Assembly: GCF_013348805.1 (NCBI RefSeq)
Contig: NZ_CP054690.1
Coordinates: 2,294,001-2,358,000 of the forward strand
Length of the DNA stretch: 64,000 nt
Reading direction: 5' to 3'
Origin: Rhodococcus sp. W8901
GTDB taxonomy: Bacteria; Actinomycetota; Actinomycetes; Mycobacteriales; Mycobacteriaceae
The stretch's first letter is position 1. The number at the start of each line of letters is the position of its first letter. Positions 33,768-43,028 of the stretch are shown in pieces. The notes below the pieces were generated by a model that saw nothing but the letters and a program-made list of their open reading frames with translations, did no database searches and was not told the DNA's origin. A program made the translations under genes and the position numbers.

Positions 33768-35282
33768 ATGACGACCATCTCCGATCAACTCGATCCGCAC
33801 TTTGCCGACGCGTCCACCGGATCACCTCCTGGTCGCGCCGTGCCCGTCTGGCTGGCGATCGTCGCGGCGTCGATCCCGATGTTCATGGCCACGCTCGACA
33901 ACCTCGTGATGACCAGTGCGCTGCCCGTCATCCGCGACGATCTCGATGCCTCGGTGGGGCAGTTGCAGTGGTTCATGAACGCCTACACGCTCGCGTTCGC
34001 GACGCTGATGCTGCCGCTCTCGACACTCGGTGACCGGCTCGGGCGCAGGCGCGTGTTCCTCTGGGGCATAGCACTTTTCGCCGTAGCCTCGATCGCGTCC
34101 GCGCTGTCGACCACGCCCGGGATGCTGATCGCGGCCCGCGCGTTCCAGGGTGTCGGCGCCGCGGCCATCATGCCGCTGTCGCTCACCCTGCTCGCGGGGG
34201 CGGTCCCGCTCGCGAAGCGGGCGCTCGCGATCGGCGTCTGGGGTGGGGTGTCCGGACTCGGAGTCGCGCTCGGTCCGGTCGTCGGCGGAGCCGTCGTCGA
34301 GGGGGTGTCGTGGCAGGCGGTGTTCTGGATCAACGTTCCGGTCGCGCTGGTCGCGGTGCCGCTCGCGCTGTACGCGCTCGCCGAATCGCACGGACACCGG
34401 CAGCCGCTGGACCCGCTCGGCGTGGTCTTCGCAGGTGGTGCCGTGTTCCTCGCGGTGTGGGGAATCGTGCACGGCAACGACGACGGCTGGACCAGCGCCT
34501 CGGTCCTCGGCGCACTGATCGCGGCCGCGGTCCTGCTGGTGCTGTTCCTGATCCGGGAATCGCGTACCGAGTTCCCGGTGATGCCGCTGCGACTGTTCCG
34601 GTCGCGCCAGTTCTCGATCGCGAACGTCATCGCGTTGACGTTCACGCTGGGAATGATGGGCGCGGTGTTCCTGCTGTCGCAGTACCTGCAGATCGTCGCC
34701 GGATACAGCCCGTTCGCGGCGGGCCTGCGGACGCTGCCCTGGACGGCGGCGCCGATGATCGTCGCACCCATCGCCGGCCTGCTGGCGCCCCGCCTCGGAC
34801 TGCGGGCGCTGCTCGTGACCGGACTGGTGCTGCAGGGGCTGTCGCTGGTGTGGATGGCGCAACTCATCGAACCCGGTGTGGCCTACTCGAGCCTGGTTCC
34901 GGCCTTCGTGATGGCCGGTGTCGGTATGGGACTGACGTTCGCGCCGAACGCGACCGCGGTCCTCGCCGACATGAAGGAGTCCGACCAGGGCGCGGCGAGT
35001 TCGATCAACGCCACGCTGCGCGAGATCGGCGTCGCGCTCGGTATCGCGCTCCTCACGGCCGTCTTCCTCGGCGCGGGCGGCAGCCTCACGCCGACCGGAT
35101 ACACCGACGCGCTCGCCCCCGCACTGTACGTCGGGGCGGGGTTCGTGGTGATCGCGGTGATCGCGGCGGCGTTGATGCCCGGAGGCACCCCCGCCGCCGG
35201 CGACACCGAAGGCGATCAGCCCGCGGTGACGACCGCGCCCTCACCGAGCGGACGCGTCATCGACCACAGCGTGATCGACTGA
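33768..35282 (+). CDS. DHA2-type MFS multidrug efflux transporter
   Basis: 504-aa, 14-helix drug:H+ antiporter (EmrB/QacA type). Motif A is TLGDRLGRRRVFL and motif C-like SGLGVALGPVVGGAV follows; WRWIF-type wording appears as WQAVFWINVPV. ATG 33768 has AGGAG upstream and is preferred over ATG 33723. Likely exports a toxic compound sensed by the divergent TetR. The last 22 codons overlap the 3' end of the convergent NTF2-like gene by 67 bp, which is unusual. Confidence 0.92.
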   Translation: MTTISDQLDPHFADASTGSPPGRAVPVWLAIVAASIPMFMATLDNLVMTSALPVIRDDLDASVGQLQWFMNAYTLAFATLMLPLSTLGDRLGRRRVFLWGIALFAVASIASALSTTPGMLIAARAFQGVGAAAIMPLSLTLLAGAVPLAKRALAIGVWGGVSGLGVALGPVVGGAVVEGVSWQAVFWINVPVALVAVPLALYALAESHGHRQPLDPLGVVFAGGAVFLAVWGIVHGNDDGWTSASVLGALIAAAVLLVLFLIRESRTEFPVMPLRLFRSRQFSIANVIALTFTLGMMGAVFLLSQYLQIVAGYSPFAAGLRTLPWTAAPMIVAPIAGLLAPRLGLRALLVTGLVLQGLSLVWMAQLIEPGVAYSSLVPAFVMAGVGMGLTFAPNATAVLADMKESDQGAASSINATLREIGVALGIALLTAVFLGAGGSLTPTGYTDALAPALYVGAGFVVIAVIAAALMPGGTPAAGDTEGDQPAVTTAPSPSGRVIDHSVID

Positions 35283-35704
35283 CACTTCGACATCTTCCAC
35301 TCACCGTTCTCGATCACATACTCGTCGACGTACTCGATGGAGCGAACGGTCTCGGTGTTGTCGATGAGATTGACCTGGCGGAAGGCGAGCGTCCACTTGC
35401 CCGACGCCAGGTCTTCGCCGTGCAGCGTGATGTCCGGATGGAACGCGTGGTGCATGTCGAGGATGACGTTCTTGCCGTCCACCTTCTGCAGTGCGATGGT
35501 GCGGAACACCTCGGCGATCGGGTCGGCGTCGTCGAACTTGCCGAGCGGTCCGTAGTCGATCACGGCACCGCGATCGATGAAGCACGCGCGGAAGGTGTCG
35601 GCGTCCTTCGCGTCGCACGCCCGGAGGTACCGGTGCTTGAGCGCCTTGATCGCCTCGATCCGCTCCAGGTCGTCGAGGCGTTGTTCGATGGTGCGTTCCG
35701 TCAC
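35216..35704 (-). CDS. SnoaL/NTF2-like domain protein
   Basis: 162-aa protein of the NTF2-like superfamily (SnoaL_4 type): IEAIKALKHRYLRACDAKDADTFRACF at the N-terminus, then a cone-shaped beta-barrel region (ITLHGEDLASGKWTLAFRQVN, EYVDEYVIENGEWKMSKCQSITL). Members are small-molecule isomerases, cyclases or non-catalytic binding proteins; the substrate is unknown. The GTG start at 35704 has GAGAGGAA upstream. Its 3' end overlaps the MFS gene on the other strand by 67 bp. Confidence 0.88.
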   Translation of the reverse strand: MTERTIEQRLDDLERIEAIKALKHRYLRACDAKDADTFRACFIDRGAVIDYGPLGKFDDADPIAEVFRTIALQKVDGKNVILDMHHAFHPDITLHGEDLASGKWTLAFRQVNLIDNTETVRSIEYVDEYVIENGEWKMSKCQSITLWSMTRPLGEGAVVTAG

Positions 35705-35811
35705 GGGGGTTCCTCTCGATCGCGAACTGATGTCGAAGAACCTAGGTCCTGCAACGCGATTCGCGGACGACTTTCCCGCTCAGTGGGTGAGTGGGCGCTG
35801 CCTCGGCAGGG

Positions 35812-36258
35812 TCAGGGCTGTCCCGGGAAGGCGGTGGTGGGGGGAACGACCCCGAGGATCGCGCGCCAGTTCGCTGCTCGCACAGCGGCTTCGGTGAGGG
35901 CGGTGACGCCCACCTCGCGGGTGTGCTCGGACTGGCTGCGTTCGATCACCGACCGCCATGCCACCGCGGTATCGGCTTCGACCTGCGCGGCCAGCTGGGC
36001 GGCGGAGGTCGGATCGCTCACCGGGAACGGCACGGAGTACGCGGGCTGCGGTTGGGGGGCCTCGACGTCGGCTGCCGTCAGCGCGTCGATCGTCGCGTCG
36101 CGGCGCGCCCGGTGCGCCGCGGTGTTCGCCGAGACCAGGTCGGAGCGGGTGGGATTGGAGAAGGCCGCGACCAGCCCGTAGGCGAAGACGGCGGCGTACT
36201 CGGCCTGCAGCGCATCGATGAGCGCCTGCTGTTCGGGTCCGGGGCTCTGCTTGCTCAC
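35812..36258 (-). CDS. DUF4439 ferritin-like protein
   Basis: 148-aa alpha-helical protein with a ferritin-like DUF4439 domain (EQQALIDALQAEYAAVFAYGLVAAFS at residues 9-34, later AHRARRDATIDAL). In M. tuberculosis the homologue is Rv2844, next to proS. The GTG at 36258 overlaps the stop of the upstream lipoprotein gene (GTGA), so the two are coupled. No function is established; the pairing with a lipoprotein suggests an envelope or iron role, which is speculative. Confidence 0.85.
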   Translation of the reverse strand: MSKQSPGPEQQALIDALQAEYAAVFAYGLVAAFSNPTRSDLVSANTAAHRARRDATIDALTAADVEAPQPQPAYSVPFPVSDPTSAAQLAAQVEADTAVAWRSVIERSQSEHTREVGVTALTEAAVRAANWRAILGVVPPTTAFPGQP

Positions 36259-36752
36259 GGCAGCAACACCGCCTGCTGCGCGGCGCAGGCCGCGCTGATC
36301 GAACCCAGTAGCCCGGCGCGGTAGCCGGACTGGGTGCGTGCCAGCCGGGCAGCCTCGCGTTGCGCGTCCGCGATTTCGGCGCGCAGCTGCTCGAGTGTCG
36401 GTGGTGCCGGCACCTGCGGGGAGGGTGTCGTCGTGTCGGACGACGCGGAACCGGCGGCGCGTGCGATCTCCGCGTCCAGCGCGTCGGCATGCGCGGTCCG
36501 CTCGGCAGCCACCACGCCGAGCGCCCCGGCCCGATCGGGGTACGTCGCAATCGCCGTCGTCGCGTTCGCGGCATCCCGGCGCGCGAGTTCGGCCTGGGCG
36601 GTGAGGGCATCGATTTCGGCCGGGGTGTCGGCCTGCCCCGAATCCGAGCAACCCGTCGTCAATGTGAGCGCTGTCGTCCCGAGCGCGGCGCTGCCCACGA
36701 CGCGCAGCGCGGCGCGTCGGGAGAGCGGGTGAGTGAGAAAGGGCGTTCGCAC
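36255..36752 (-). CDS. Lipoprotein with twin-arginine-like signal (Rv2843-like)
   Basis: 165-aa exported protein. The signal has a twin Arg (LSRRAALRVVGSAALG, from residue 10) and ends in a lipobox LTTGC with Cys35, so it is probably Tat-exported and lipid-anchored. The mature part is Ala/Gln/Glu-rich and helical, likely coiled-coil (PTLEQLRAEIADAQREAARLART). The GTG at 36752 is the start. Coupled to the DUF4439 gene. Function unknown. Confidence 0.8.
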   Translation of the reverse strand: MRTPFLTHPLSRRAALRVVGSAALGTTALTLTTGCSDSGQADTPAEIDALTAQAELARRDAANATTAIATYPDRAGALGVVAAERTAHADALDAEIARAAGSASSDTTTPSPQVPAPPTLEQLRAEIADAQREAARLARTQSGYRAGLLGSISAACAAQQAVLLP

Positions 36753-36824
36753 TCGATCATGGTGCCAGGAATCGGTCGGATAGTCGGCACCGCGCAGGTC
36801 GCGGCGAAGTGCCGGGCCGTCACA

Positions 36825-36865
36825 TCGGACCGGATGGTCGGCCGGTCGCGTCGGACCGCATGGTC
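36825..36865 (+). repeat. Direct repeat TCGGACCGSATGGTC upstream of rimP
   Basis: Two 15-bp copies differing at one base: 36825-36839 and 36851-36865, starts 26 bp apart. They lie just upstream of a possible -10 (TACCCT, 36887-36892) for the rimP-nusA operon and may be a regulator site. Confidence 0.4.
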
Positions 36866-37009
36866 ACGAACGCCCCGGAAGCGCGATACCCTGAATGCTC
36901 CACAGTCCACCTCGTGGTGCGTACCGTCCTGCGACGACGAAGTCGATCGGCGCAGGGTGAGACCACCACACGTCAGTGATGACCACAACTGAAGCGAGGA
37001 GCGTCCCAG

Positions 37010-37576
37010 ATGCCGGTGCCGTCGAGGGAGAGGGTTATCGAGCTTCTCGCCGAACCTGTCGAGCGTGAGGGCTACGACCTCGAGGATGTGACGATCACAC
37101 TCGCGGGCCGGCACAGCTCGGTCCGCGTCATGGTCGACAGTGACGCCGGGCTCGAACTCGACGCGGTCGCCCGGCTCAGCCACGTCATCTCCGACGTGTT
37201 CGACGCCGCCTCGGATTTCGGTGAGTCCCCGTACACGCTCGAGGTGACGTCGCCGGGTATCGACCGGCCGCTCACCGAGGAGCGCCACTGGCGGCGCGCC
37301 CAGGGGCGCAAGGCGTTGATCGAACTCGAATCCGAGTCCGTGACCGGCCGGATCGGCCAGCTCGCCGACGGTGGTGTCGATGTCGTCGTCAAGGCCAAGG
37401 GTGGCCCGACGGTGCGTCGTGTGGAACTGGAAGATGTCAGGAAAGCTGTTGTGCAGGTGGAATTCTCGCGACCCGATGCGAGGGAGATCGAGCTTGCGGG
37501 TGGAATCCCGGAGGGTCGTGTCGCACCTGCGGACGCGGATGCGTCGAACGAAGAAGTAGAAGGGTCGGACAAGTGA
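37010..37576 (+). CDS. rimP: Ribosome maturation factor RimP
   Basis: 188-aa cytoplasmic factor needed for 30S subunit assembly. The two RimP subdomains are visible: [31 protein letters not shown] at the N-terminus and [26 protein letters not shown] in the middle. An acidic tail of about 30 residues follows. ATG 37010 has GCGAGGAGCG upstream. GTGA overlap with nusA, as is standard for the rimP-nusA-ylxR-infB operon. Confidence 0.96.
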   Translation: MPVPSRERVIELLAEPVEREGYDLEDVTITLAGRHSSVRVMVDSDAGLELDAVARLSHVISDVFDAASDFGESPYTLEVTSPGIDRPLTEERHWRRAQGRKALIELESESVTGRIGQLADGGVDVVVKAKGGPTVRRVELEDVRKAVVQVEFSRPDAREIELAGGIPEGRVAPADADASNEEVEGSDK

Positions 37577-38604
37577 ATATCGATATCGCCGCGCTGCGGG
37601 CAATCGAGACGGACAAGGGAATCTCCGCGGGCACGATCATCGCGGCGATCGAGACGGCTCTGATCACCGCGTACCGACACACCGAGGGACACCAGCCCCA
37701 CGCGCGTATCGACGTCGATACCAAGACCGGCATCGTGCGAGTCATGGCGCACGAGGTCGATGCGGACGGCAATCGTGTCGGCGAGGAGTGGGACGACACC
37801 CCGGAGGGCTTCGGGCGTATCGCCGCGACCACGGCTCGTCAGGTCATCCTCCAGCGCCTGCGTGACGCCGAGCACGAGCGCAGCTTCGGCGAGTACGCCA
37901 CCCACGAAGGTGAGATCGTCGGCGGCGTGATCCAGCGCGACACCCGCGCTAACGCGCGCGGCATGGTCGTCGTGCGGATCGGTAGCGAGGCCAACGGGGC
38001 CGAGGGTCTGATCCCGCCGGCCGAGCAGGTGCCGGGGGAGACCTACGAGCACGGCGACCGGATCAAGTGCTACGTCGTCGGGGTCTCCCGGGGTCAGCGT
38101 GGGCCGCAGATCACGCTGTCGCGGACCCACCCGAATCTGGTCCGCAAGTTGTTCGCCCTCGAGGTTCCCGAGATCGCCGACGGCTCGGTCGAGATCATCG
38201 CGGTCGCGCGCGAAGCCGGCCACCGGTCCAAGATCGCGGTTCACTCCCGCGTGCAGGGGCTGAACGCGAAGGGCGCGTGCATCGGCCCGATGGGTCAGCG
38301 CGTGCGAAACGTCATGAGCGAACTCGCCGGTGAGAAGATCGACATCATCGACTACGACGAGGATCCGGCGAAGTTCGTCGGCAACGCGCTGTCGCCGTCG
38401 AAAGTGGTGTCCGTCACTGTGGTGGATCCCGATGCGCGGGCTGCGCGGGTCGTCGTCCCCGATTTCCAGCTGTCGCTGGCCATCGGCAAGGAGGGGCAAA
38501 ATGCGCGTCTCGCTGCACGGTTGACCGGGTGGCGTATCGACATCCGCAGTGACGCCGCCCCGGGCCCCGAGTCACAGGTCGGTCGCGAAACGACGGGTGC
38601 TTAG
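37573..38604 (+). CDS. nusA: Transcription termination/antitermination factor NusA
   Basis: 343-aa RNA polymerase-binding factor controlling pausing, termination and antitermination. Domains in order: N-terminal polymerase-binding domain (residues 1-125), S1 ([12 protein letters not shown]... about 113-185), then two KH domains ([54 protein letters not shown]). It lacks the C-terminal acidic repeats of enterobacterial NusA, as is normal for actinobacteria. GTG start within the rimP stop. Confidence 0.97.
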   Translation: MNIDIAALRAIETDKGISAGTIIAAIETALITAYRHTEGHQPHARIDVDTKTGIVRVMAHEVDADGNRVGEEWDDTPEGFGRIAATTARQVILQRLRDAEHERSFGEYATHEGEIVGGVIQRDTRANARGMVVVRIGSEANGAEGLIPPAEQVPGETYEHGDRIKCYVVGVSRGQRGPQITLSRTHPNLVRKLFALEVPEIADGSVEIIAVAREAGHRSKIAVHSRVQGLNAKGACIGPMGQRVRNVMSELAGEKIDIIDYDEDPAKFVGNALSPSKVVSVTVVDPDARAARVVVPDFQLSLAIGKEGQNARLAARLTGWRIDIRSDAAPGPESQVGRETTGA

Positions 38605-38637
38605 AAACAGAATGCGGAGTTCACGCCAATACAGCGG

Positions 38638-38643
38638 TAGAGT
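38638..38643 (+). promoter_or_regulatory. -10-like TAGAGT before ylxR
   Basis: TAGAGT ends 5 nt before the ylxR ATG at 38649. It could give an internal leaderless transcript for ylxR-infB, in addition to readthrough from nusA. Confidence 0.3.
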
Positions 38644-38648
38644 GGTCG

Positions 38649-38993
38649 ATGGTTCAGCGTGAACTGTCGGTGTCTACGCGTGTCCAAGCCGGTGAACCGG
38701 TGCGGACGTGCGTTGGATGCAGGCAGAAAGGGCTGGCCGCCGACCTGCTCAGGGTCGTGGCGCGGGAGGCCGAGTCCGGTGGATTCGTCCTCACCCCCGA
38801 TCCGAAGCGAAGGCTCCCAGGGCGCGGTGCGTGGTTGCACCTCGACCCGAAGTGCCTGGCTGAGGCGGGTCGGCGCCGAGCATTCGGCAGAGCACTACGG
38901 GTGTCCGGAAGTCTGGATTCCTCGGAACTCGACCGGCTGACCGAGCCGGGCGGGATGTTCGAGACATCGAAGGCGGGTCATTCGAACCTGTGA
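38649..38993 (+). CDS. YlxR-family RNA-binding protein (DUF448)
   Basis: 114-aa YlxR protein. The hallmark RTCVGCRQKG (residues 20-29) and the RRLPGRGAWLH segment are present, with a late RRRAFGRALR. YlxR is a nucleic-acid-binding protein encoded between nusA and infB in most Gram-positives and has been linked to nucleoid association or RNase P. An N-terminal extension of about 18 residues precedes the core. Confidence 0.93.
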   Translation: MVQRELSVSTRVQAGEPVRTCVGCRQKGLAADLLRVVAREAESGGFVLTPDPKRRLPGRGAWLHLDPKCLAEAGRRRAFGRALRVSGSLDSSELDRLTEPGGMFETSKAGHSNL

Positions 38994-39196
38994 AAACAGG
39001 CACAGTGATCACGCAGGACGTAGTACCACTCGGGACCTCTCGGGTTGCACAACACTCGGGAATGTCGAGCAGTACCTCAGAGAACAGGCACAAGCACTCA
39101 TGAGCACACCGTGAAGCACCAGCGATGAACGTCCATCGGAGATAACCGAGGTCGTGCGGGCAAGTCGCTCGCTCGACCTCTCAGTAGAGGAGAGCA

Positions 39197-42100
39197 GTGG
39201 CAGGCAAGGCCCGCGTGCACGAGTTGGCGAAAGAACTCGGTGTCACAAGTAAGGAACTACTCGCACGGCTCAAGGAGCAGGGCGAGTTCGTGAAGTCGGC
39301 GTCCTCCACGGTGGAGGCGCCCGTCGCGCGTCGTCTGCGGGAGTCGTTCCCGTCCGCGAAGTCGCAGACCGAAGGCAAGACGGAAGGCTCGGACAGTGCT
39401 CCGCGTCCGTCCGCCAAGCCCGGTGCGGTCGCGCCCAAGCCCGGTGCCCCGCGCCCCGGCCCCAAGCCCGCTCCGGCCGCTCCCGCGGCCCCGGCGGCAG
39501 AAACCCCGGCGGCTCCGGCCGCTCCCAGCGCTCCGGCCGCCAAGGTGCCCGGTCCGCGCCCCGGCCCGGCACCCACGCCGGCGCCGAAGCCTGCCCCGCA
39601 GGCACCCGCTGCTCCGGCCGCGCCCGCTGCTCCGGCAGCTCCGGCGGCCTCGGCCGCTCCGGCTCCAGCAGCCCCGACCGCTCCGGGCCCCAAGCCCGGT
39701 GGTCCGCGCCCCGGCCCCAAGCCGCCGCGCGTCGGTAACAACCCGTACTCCTCGGCTCCCGCCGACCGTCCGGCTCCGCGCCCGGCACCCGGTGCCCCGC
39801 GTCCGGGTGCTCCGCGTCCGGGTCCGCAGGGCGGTGCCCCGCGTCCGGGTGCTCCCGGCGCTCCGCGCCCGGCCGCAGGTCCCGGTGGCCCGCGTCCGGC
39901 TCCCGGCCAGGGCGGCCCCCGTCCCAGCCCCGGATCCATGCCTCCCCGTCCGAGCCCCGGTGCGATGCCGGCCCGCTCGTCGCGTCCCGCACCCGGTGCG
40001 GGTCGTCCCGGCGGCGGCCGTCCCGGCGCTCCCGGCGGTCGTCCGGGTGGTGGTGGCGGTGGCTACCGCGGTGGCGGCGCTCCCGGTGCCGGTGCTCCCG
40101 GTGCCGGTGCAGGTGCCGGCGCTCCCGGTGGATTCCGCGGTCGCCCCGGTGGCGGCGGCGGACGTCCGGGTGGTCGCGGCGGTGCCGCGGGCGCCTTCGG
40201 TCGCCCCGGTGGCGCTCCGCGTCGCGGTCGTAAGTCGAAGCGGCAGAAGCGTCAGGAATACGATTCCATGCAGGCGCCCGCCGTCGGCGGCGTGCGGTTG
40301 CCCCGTGGCAACGGTGAGACCATCCGTCTCGCTCGCGGCGCATCCCTCTCCGACTTCGCGGAGAAGATCGACGCGAACCCGTCGGCACTGGTCCAGGCGC
40401 TGTTCAACCTCGGCGAGATGGTCACGGCCACTCAGTCGGTGAACGACGAGACCCTCGAGCTGCTCGGCGGCGAGATGAACTACGTCGTCCAGGTCGTGAG
40501 CCCGGAGGACGAGGACCGCGAGCTGCTCGAGTCGTTCGACCTCACCTACGGCGAGGATGCCGGTAACGAGGACGACCTCGAGTCGCGTCCGCCGGTGGTC
40601 ACCGTCATGGGTCACGTCGACCACGGCAAGACCCGCCTGCTCGACACGATCCGCAAGGCCAACGTCCGCGAGGGCGAGGCCGGTGGCATCACCCAGCACA
40701 TCGGCGCCTACCAGGTGCTGACCGAACTGGACGGCAACGAGCGTCTGGTGACCTTCATCGACACCCCGGGTCACGAGGCCTTCACGGCCATGCGTGCGCG
40801 TGGTGCCAAGGCCACCGACCTTGCGATTCTCGTGGTCGCAGCCGACGACGGCGTCATGCCGCAGACGGTGGAAGCGATCAACCACGCCCAGGCGGCCGAC
40901 GTGCCGATCGTGGTCGCGGTGAACAAGATCGACAAGGAGGGGGCGAACCCGGACAAGATCCGCCAGCAGCTCACCGAGTACGGCCTCGTCACCGAGGAGT
41001 ACGGCGGCGACACCATGTTCGTCGACATCTCGGCCAAGCAGGGCACCAACATCGATGCCCTCCTGGAAGCGGTGCTGCTGACCGCGGATGCCTCCCTGGA
41101 TCTGCGCGCCAACCCGGACATGGATGCCCAGGGTGTCGCGATCGAGGCGCACCTCGACCGTGGCCGTGGTCCCGTGGCGACCGTGCTCATCCAGCGCGGC
41201 ACCCTGCGGGTCGGCGACTCGATCGTCGCGGGCGACGCCTACGGCCGCGTCCGTCGCATGATCGACGAGCACGGAGACGACGTCGAGGAGGCACTGCCTT
41301 CGCGTCCCGTCCAGGTCGTCGGCTTCACGTCGGTCCCCGGCGCAGGCGACAACCTGCTCGTGGTCGACGAGGACCGGATCGCCCGCCAGATCGCGGACCG
41401 GCGTAATGCACGCAAGCGCAATGCGCTCGCTGCCCGCAGCCGCAAGCGCATCAGCCTGGAAGATCTGGATGCCGCGCTCAAGGAGCACAACGAGCTCAAC
41501 CTCATCCTCAAGGGCGACAACTCCGGCACCGTCGAGGCGCTGGAAGAGGCCCTCATGGGGATCGAGATCGACGACGAGGTGCAGCTGCGCGTGATCGACC
41601 GCGGTGTCGGTGGCATCACCGAGACCAACGTCAACCTGGCGTCCGCGTCCAACGCGATCATCATCGGCTTCAACGTCCGTGCCGAAGGCAAGGCGACGGA
41701 GCTGGCGAACCGCGAGGGCGTCGACATCCGGTACTACTCGGTGATCTACCAGGCCATCGACGAGGTTGAGAAGGCCCTCAAGGGCATGCTCAAGCCGGTC
41801 TACGAGGAGGTGTCGCTGGGCAAGGCCGAGATCCGTGCCATGTTCCGCTCCTCGAAGATCGGCAACATCGCCGGCTGCCTCGTCACCTCGGGCATCGTGC
41901 GCCGCAACGCGAAGGCACGCCTGATCCGTGACAACGCGGTGATCGCCGAGACGATGACGATCTCGTCGCTCAAGCGGGAGAAGGACGACGCGACCGAGGT
42001 CCGCGAGGGCTACGAGTGCGGTCTGACCGTCACGTACTCCGACATCAAGGTCGGCGACGTGATCGAGGCCTACGAGCTTCGCGAGAAGCCGCGGGACTAG
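39197..42100 (+). CDS. infB: Translation initiation factor IF-2
   Basis: 967-aa GTPase that places initiator tRNA on the 30S subunit and promotes subunit joining. The first 55 residues form an IF2-N module ([32 protein letters not shown]). About 290 residues of Ala/Pro then Gly/Arg/Pro low complexity follow (roughly 65-345), ending in a basic [16 protein letters not shown] second IF2-N module (about 380-440) precedes the G domain: P-loop [24 protein letters not shown]. Domains II, III and IV complete the protein. GTG 39197 has GAGGAGA. The long disordered linker is typical of high-GC actinobacteria. Confidence 0.97.
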   Translation: MAGKARVHELAKELGVTSKELLARLKEQGEFVKSASSTVEAPVARRLRESFPSAKSQTEGKTEGSDSAPRPSAKPGAVAPKPGAPRPGPKPAPAAPAAPAAETPAAPAAPSAPAAKVPGPRPGPAPTPAPKPAPQAPAAPAAPAAPAAPAASAAPAPAAPTAPGPKPGGPRPGPKPPRVGNNPYSSAPADRPAPRPAPGAPRPGAPRPGPQGGAPRPGAPGAPRPAAGPGGPRPAPGQGGPRPSPGSMPPRPSPGAMPARSSRPAPGAGRPGGGRPGAPGGRPGGGGGGYRGGGAPGAGAPGAGAGAGAPGGFRGRPGGGGGRPGGRGGAAGAFGRPGGAPRRGRKSKRQKRQEYDSMQAPAVGGVRLPRGNGETIRLARGASLSDFAEKIDANPSALVQALFNLGEMVTATQSVNDETLELLGGEMNYVVQVVSPEDEDRELLESFDLTYGEDAGNEDDLESRPPVVTVMGHVDHGKTRLLDTIRKANVREGEAGGITQHIGAYQVLTELDGNERLVTFIDTPGHEAFTAMRARGAKATDLAILVVAADDGVMPQTVEAINHAQAADVPIVVAVNKIDKEGANPDKIRQQLTEYGLVTEEYGGDTMFVDISAKQGTNIDALLEAVLLTADASLDLRANPDMDAQGVAIEAHLDRGRGPVATVLIQRGTLRVGDSIVAGDAYGRVRRMIDEHGDDVEEALPSRPVQVVGFTSVPGAGDNLLVVDEDRIARQIADRRNARKRNALAARSRKRISLEDLDAALKEHNELNLILKGDNSGTVEALEEALMGIEIDDEVQLRVIDRGVGGITETNVNLASASNAIIIGFNVRAEGKATELANREGVDIRYYSVIYQAIDEVEKALKGMLKPVYEEVSLGKAEIRAMFRSSKIGNIAGCLVTSGIVRRNAKARLIRDNAVIAETMTISSLKREKDDATEVREGYECGLTVTYSDIKVGDVIEAYELREKPRD

Positions 42101-42111
42101 TCGCACCGCAC

Positions 42112-42152
42112 GTGTCCCTCCCCGGTGGCCTGGTGTCACCGGGGAGGGACAC
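42112..42152. terminator. 16-bp perfect hairpin after infB
   Basis: Arms GTGTCCCTCCCCGGTG (42112-42127) and its exact complement (42137-42152) enclose a 9-nt loop. It starts 11 bp after the infB stop and precedes the DUF503 gene by 45 bp. No U-tract follows, so it may be a partial terminator or mRNA 3'-end stabiliser. Confidence 0.7.
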
Positions 42153-42197
42153 TCCGGCTGTGCCGGTAGTCGACATCTCACACCGGAGGGAGGACTG

Positions 42198-42488
42198 GTG
42201 TATCTCGGTGCGCTCGAGATGGACATCCTGTTCGGCGATGTGCGGTCATTGAAGGAGAAGCGGTCGCTGGTCCGACCGGTTCTGACCGAATTGCGCCGAT
42301 ATGGGGTGTCAGCTGCCGAGACCGGCGAGCAGGACCGCTACAGGCGGGCCCTGCTCGGTGTCGCGGTGGCCAGTTCGGGGGTCGATCATGTCCACGAGGT
42401 GCTGGATCAGTGCGAGCGGCACGTCGCTGGACGACCGGAACTGCAGTTGCTGGCAGTTCGACGAAGAATTTTCGGCCCCGAGGATTAA
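42198..42488 (+). CDS. DUF503 (YlxP-like) protein
   Basis: 96-aa small protein of the DUF503 family, commonly encoded between infB and rbfA. Signature: LKEKRSLVRPVLTELRR, VAVASSGVDHVHEVLDQCERHV. GTG 42198 follows GGAGGGAGG. A ribosome-assembly role is suspected from context, but the function is not established. Confidence 0.9.
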   Translation: MYLGALEMDILFGDVRSLKEKRSLVRPVLTELRRYGVSAAETGEQDRYRRALLGVAVASSGVDHVHEVLDQCERHVAGRPELQLLAVRRRIFGPED

Positions 42489-42530
42489 CGGGCTGACGGC
42501 GGAGATATCCCAGAGAGGAGACTGATTGCC

Positions 42531-43016
42531 ATGGCAGATCCTGCACGCGCACGCAGGCTCGCTAAGCGAATCAGCACGATCGTCGCGACGGCGATCGACC
42601 ACGAGATCAAGGACCCGCGTCTGGCCTTCGTGACCATCACCGACGCGAAGGTCACGGCCGATCTGCACGACGCCACCGTGTACTACACGGTGATGGGGGC
42701 GGACCTCGAGTCCGAACCCGACGTCGCGGGTGCCGCCGCCGGTCTCGAGAAGGCCAAGGGTGTGCTCCGCTCCAAGGTGGGCGCCGGGACCGGGGTGCGG
42801 TTCACGCCGACCCTGACGTTCGTCGCGGACACCGTGCCGGACACCGCTCGGCACATGGAAGAGCTGCTCGCTCGTGCGCGCGCCGCGGACGATGCCGTGG
42901 CACGTGCCCGGGAGAACGCGCAGCCGGCGGGCGACGCCGACCCCTACAAGGAGTCGCGCGCGGCCGACGGCGACGAGTCTGCCGGCGGGGACGTGTCCTC
43001 GTCCGAGGACAACTGA
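42531..43016 (+). CDS. rbfA: 30S ribosome-binding factor RbfA
   Basis: 161-aa KH-type factor for late 30S maturation and 16S 5'-end processing. The core [25 protein letters not shown]... through [21 protein letters not shown] and [15 protein letters not shown] is conserved; a charged tail of about 40 residues follows. AGAGAGGAG upstream of ATG 42531. Confidence 0.95.
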   Translation: MADPARARRLAKRISTIVATAIDHEIKDPRLAFVTITDAKVTADLHDATVYYTVMGADLESEPDVAGAAAGLEKAKGVLRSKVGAGTGVRFTPTLTFVADTVPDTARHMEELLARARAADDAVARARENAQPAGDADPYKESRAADGDESAGGDVSSSEDN

Positions 43017-43028
43017 CCCGCGGCGCCC

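Noticed and set aside
38995-39092. Direct repeat AACAGGCACA in the infB leader (38995-39004, 39083-39092)
   Set aside because: Only two 10-bp copies without positional relation to a promoter or start; could be chance.
39480-40250. Repeat-like sequence suggesting a minisatellite or CRISPR-like array
   Set aside because: The repeats follow codons for Ala/Pro and Gly/Arg/Pro in the IF-2 linker, with irregular unit length and no spacers.
39257-42226. 989-codon open frame on the minus strand opposite infB
   Set aside because: It is an antisense shadow of infB in GC-rich DNA; its product is low-complexity and shows no domain, start site or ribosome-binding site.
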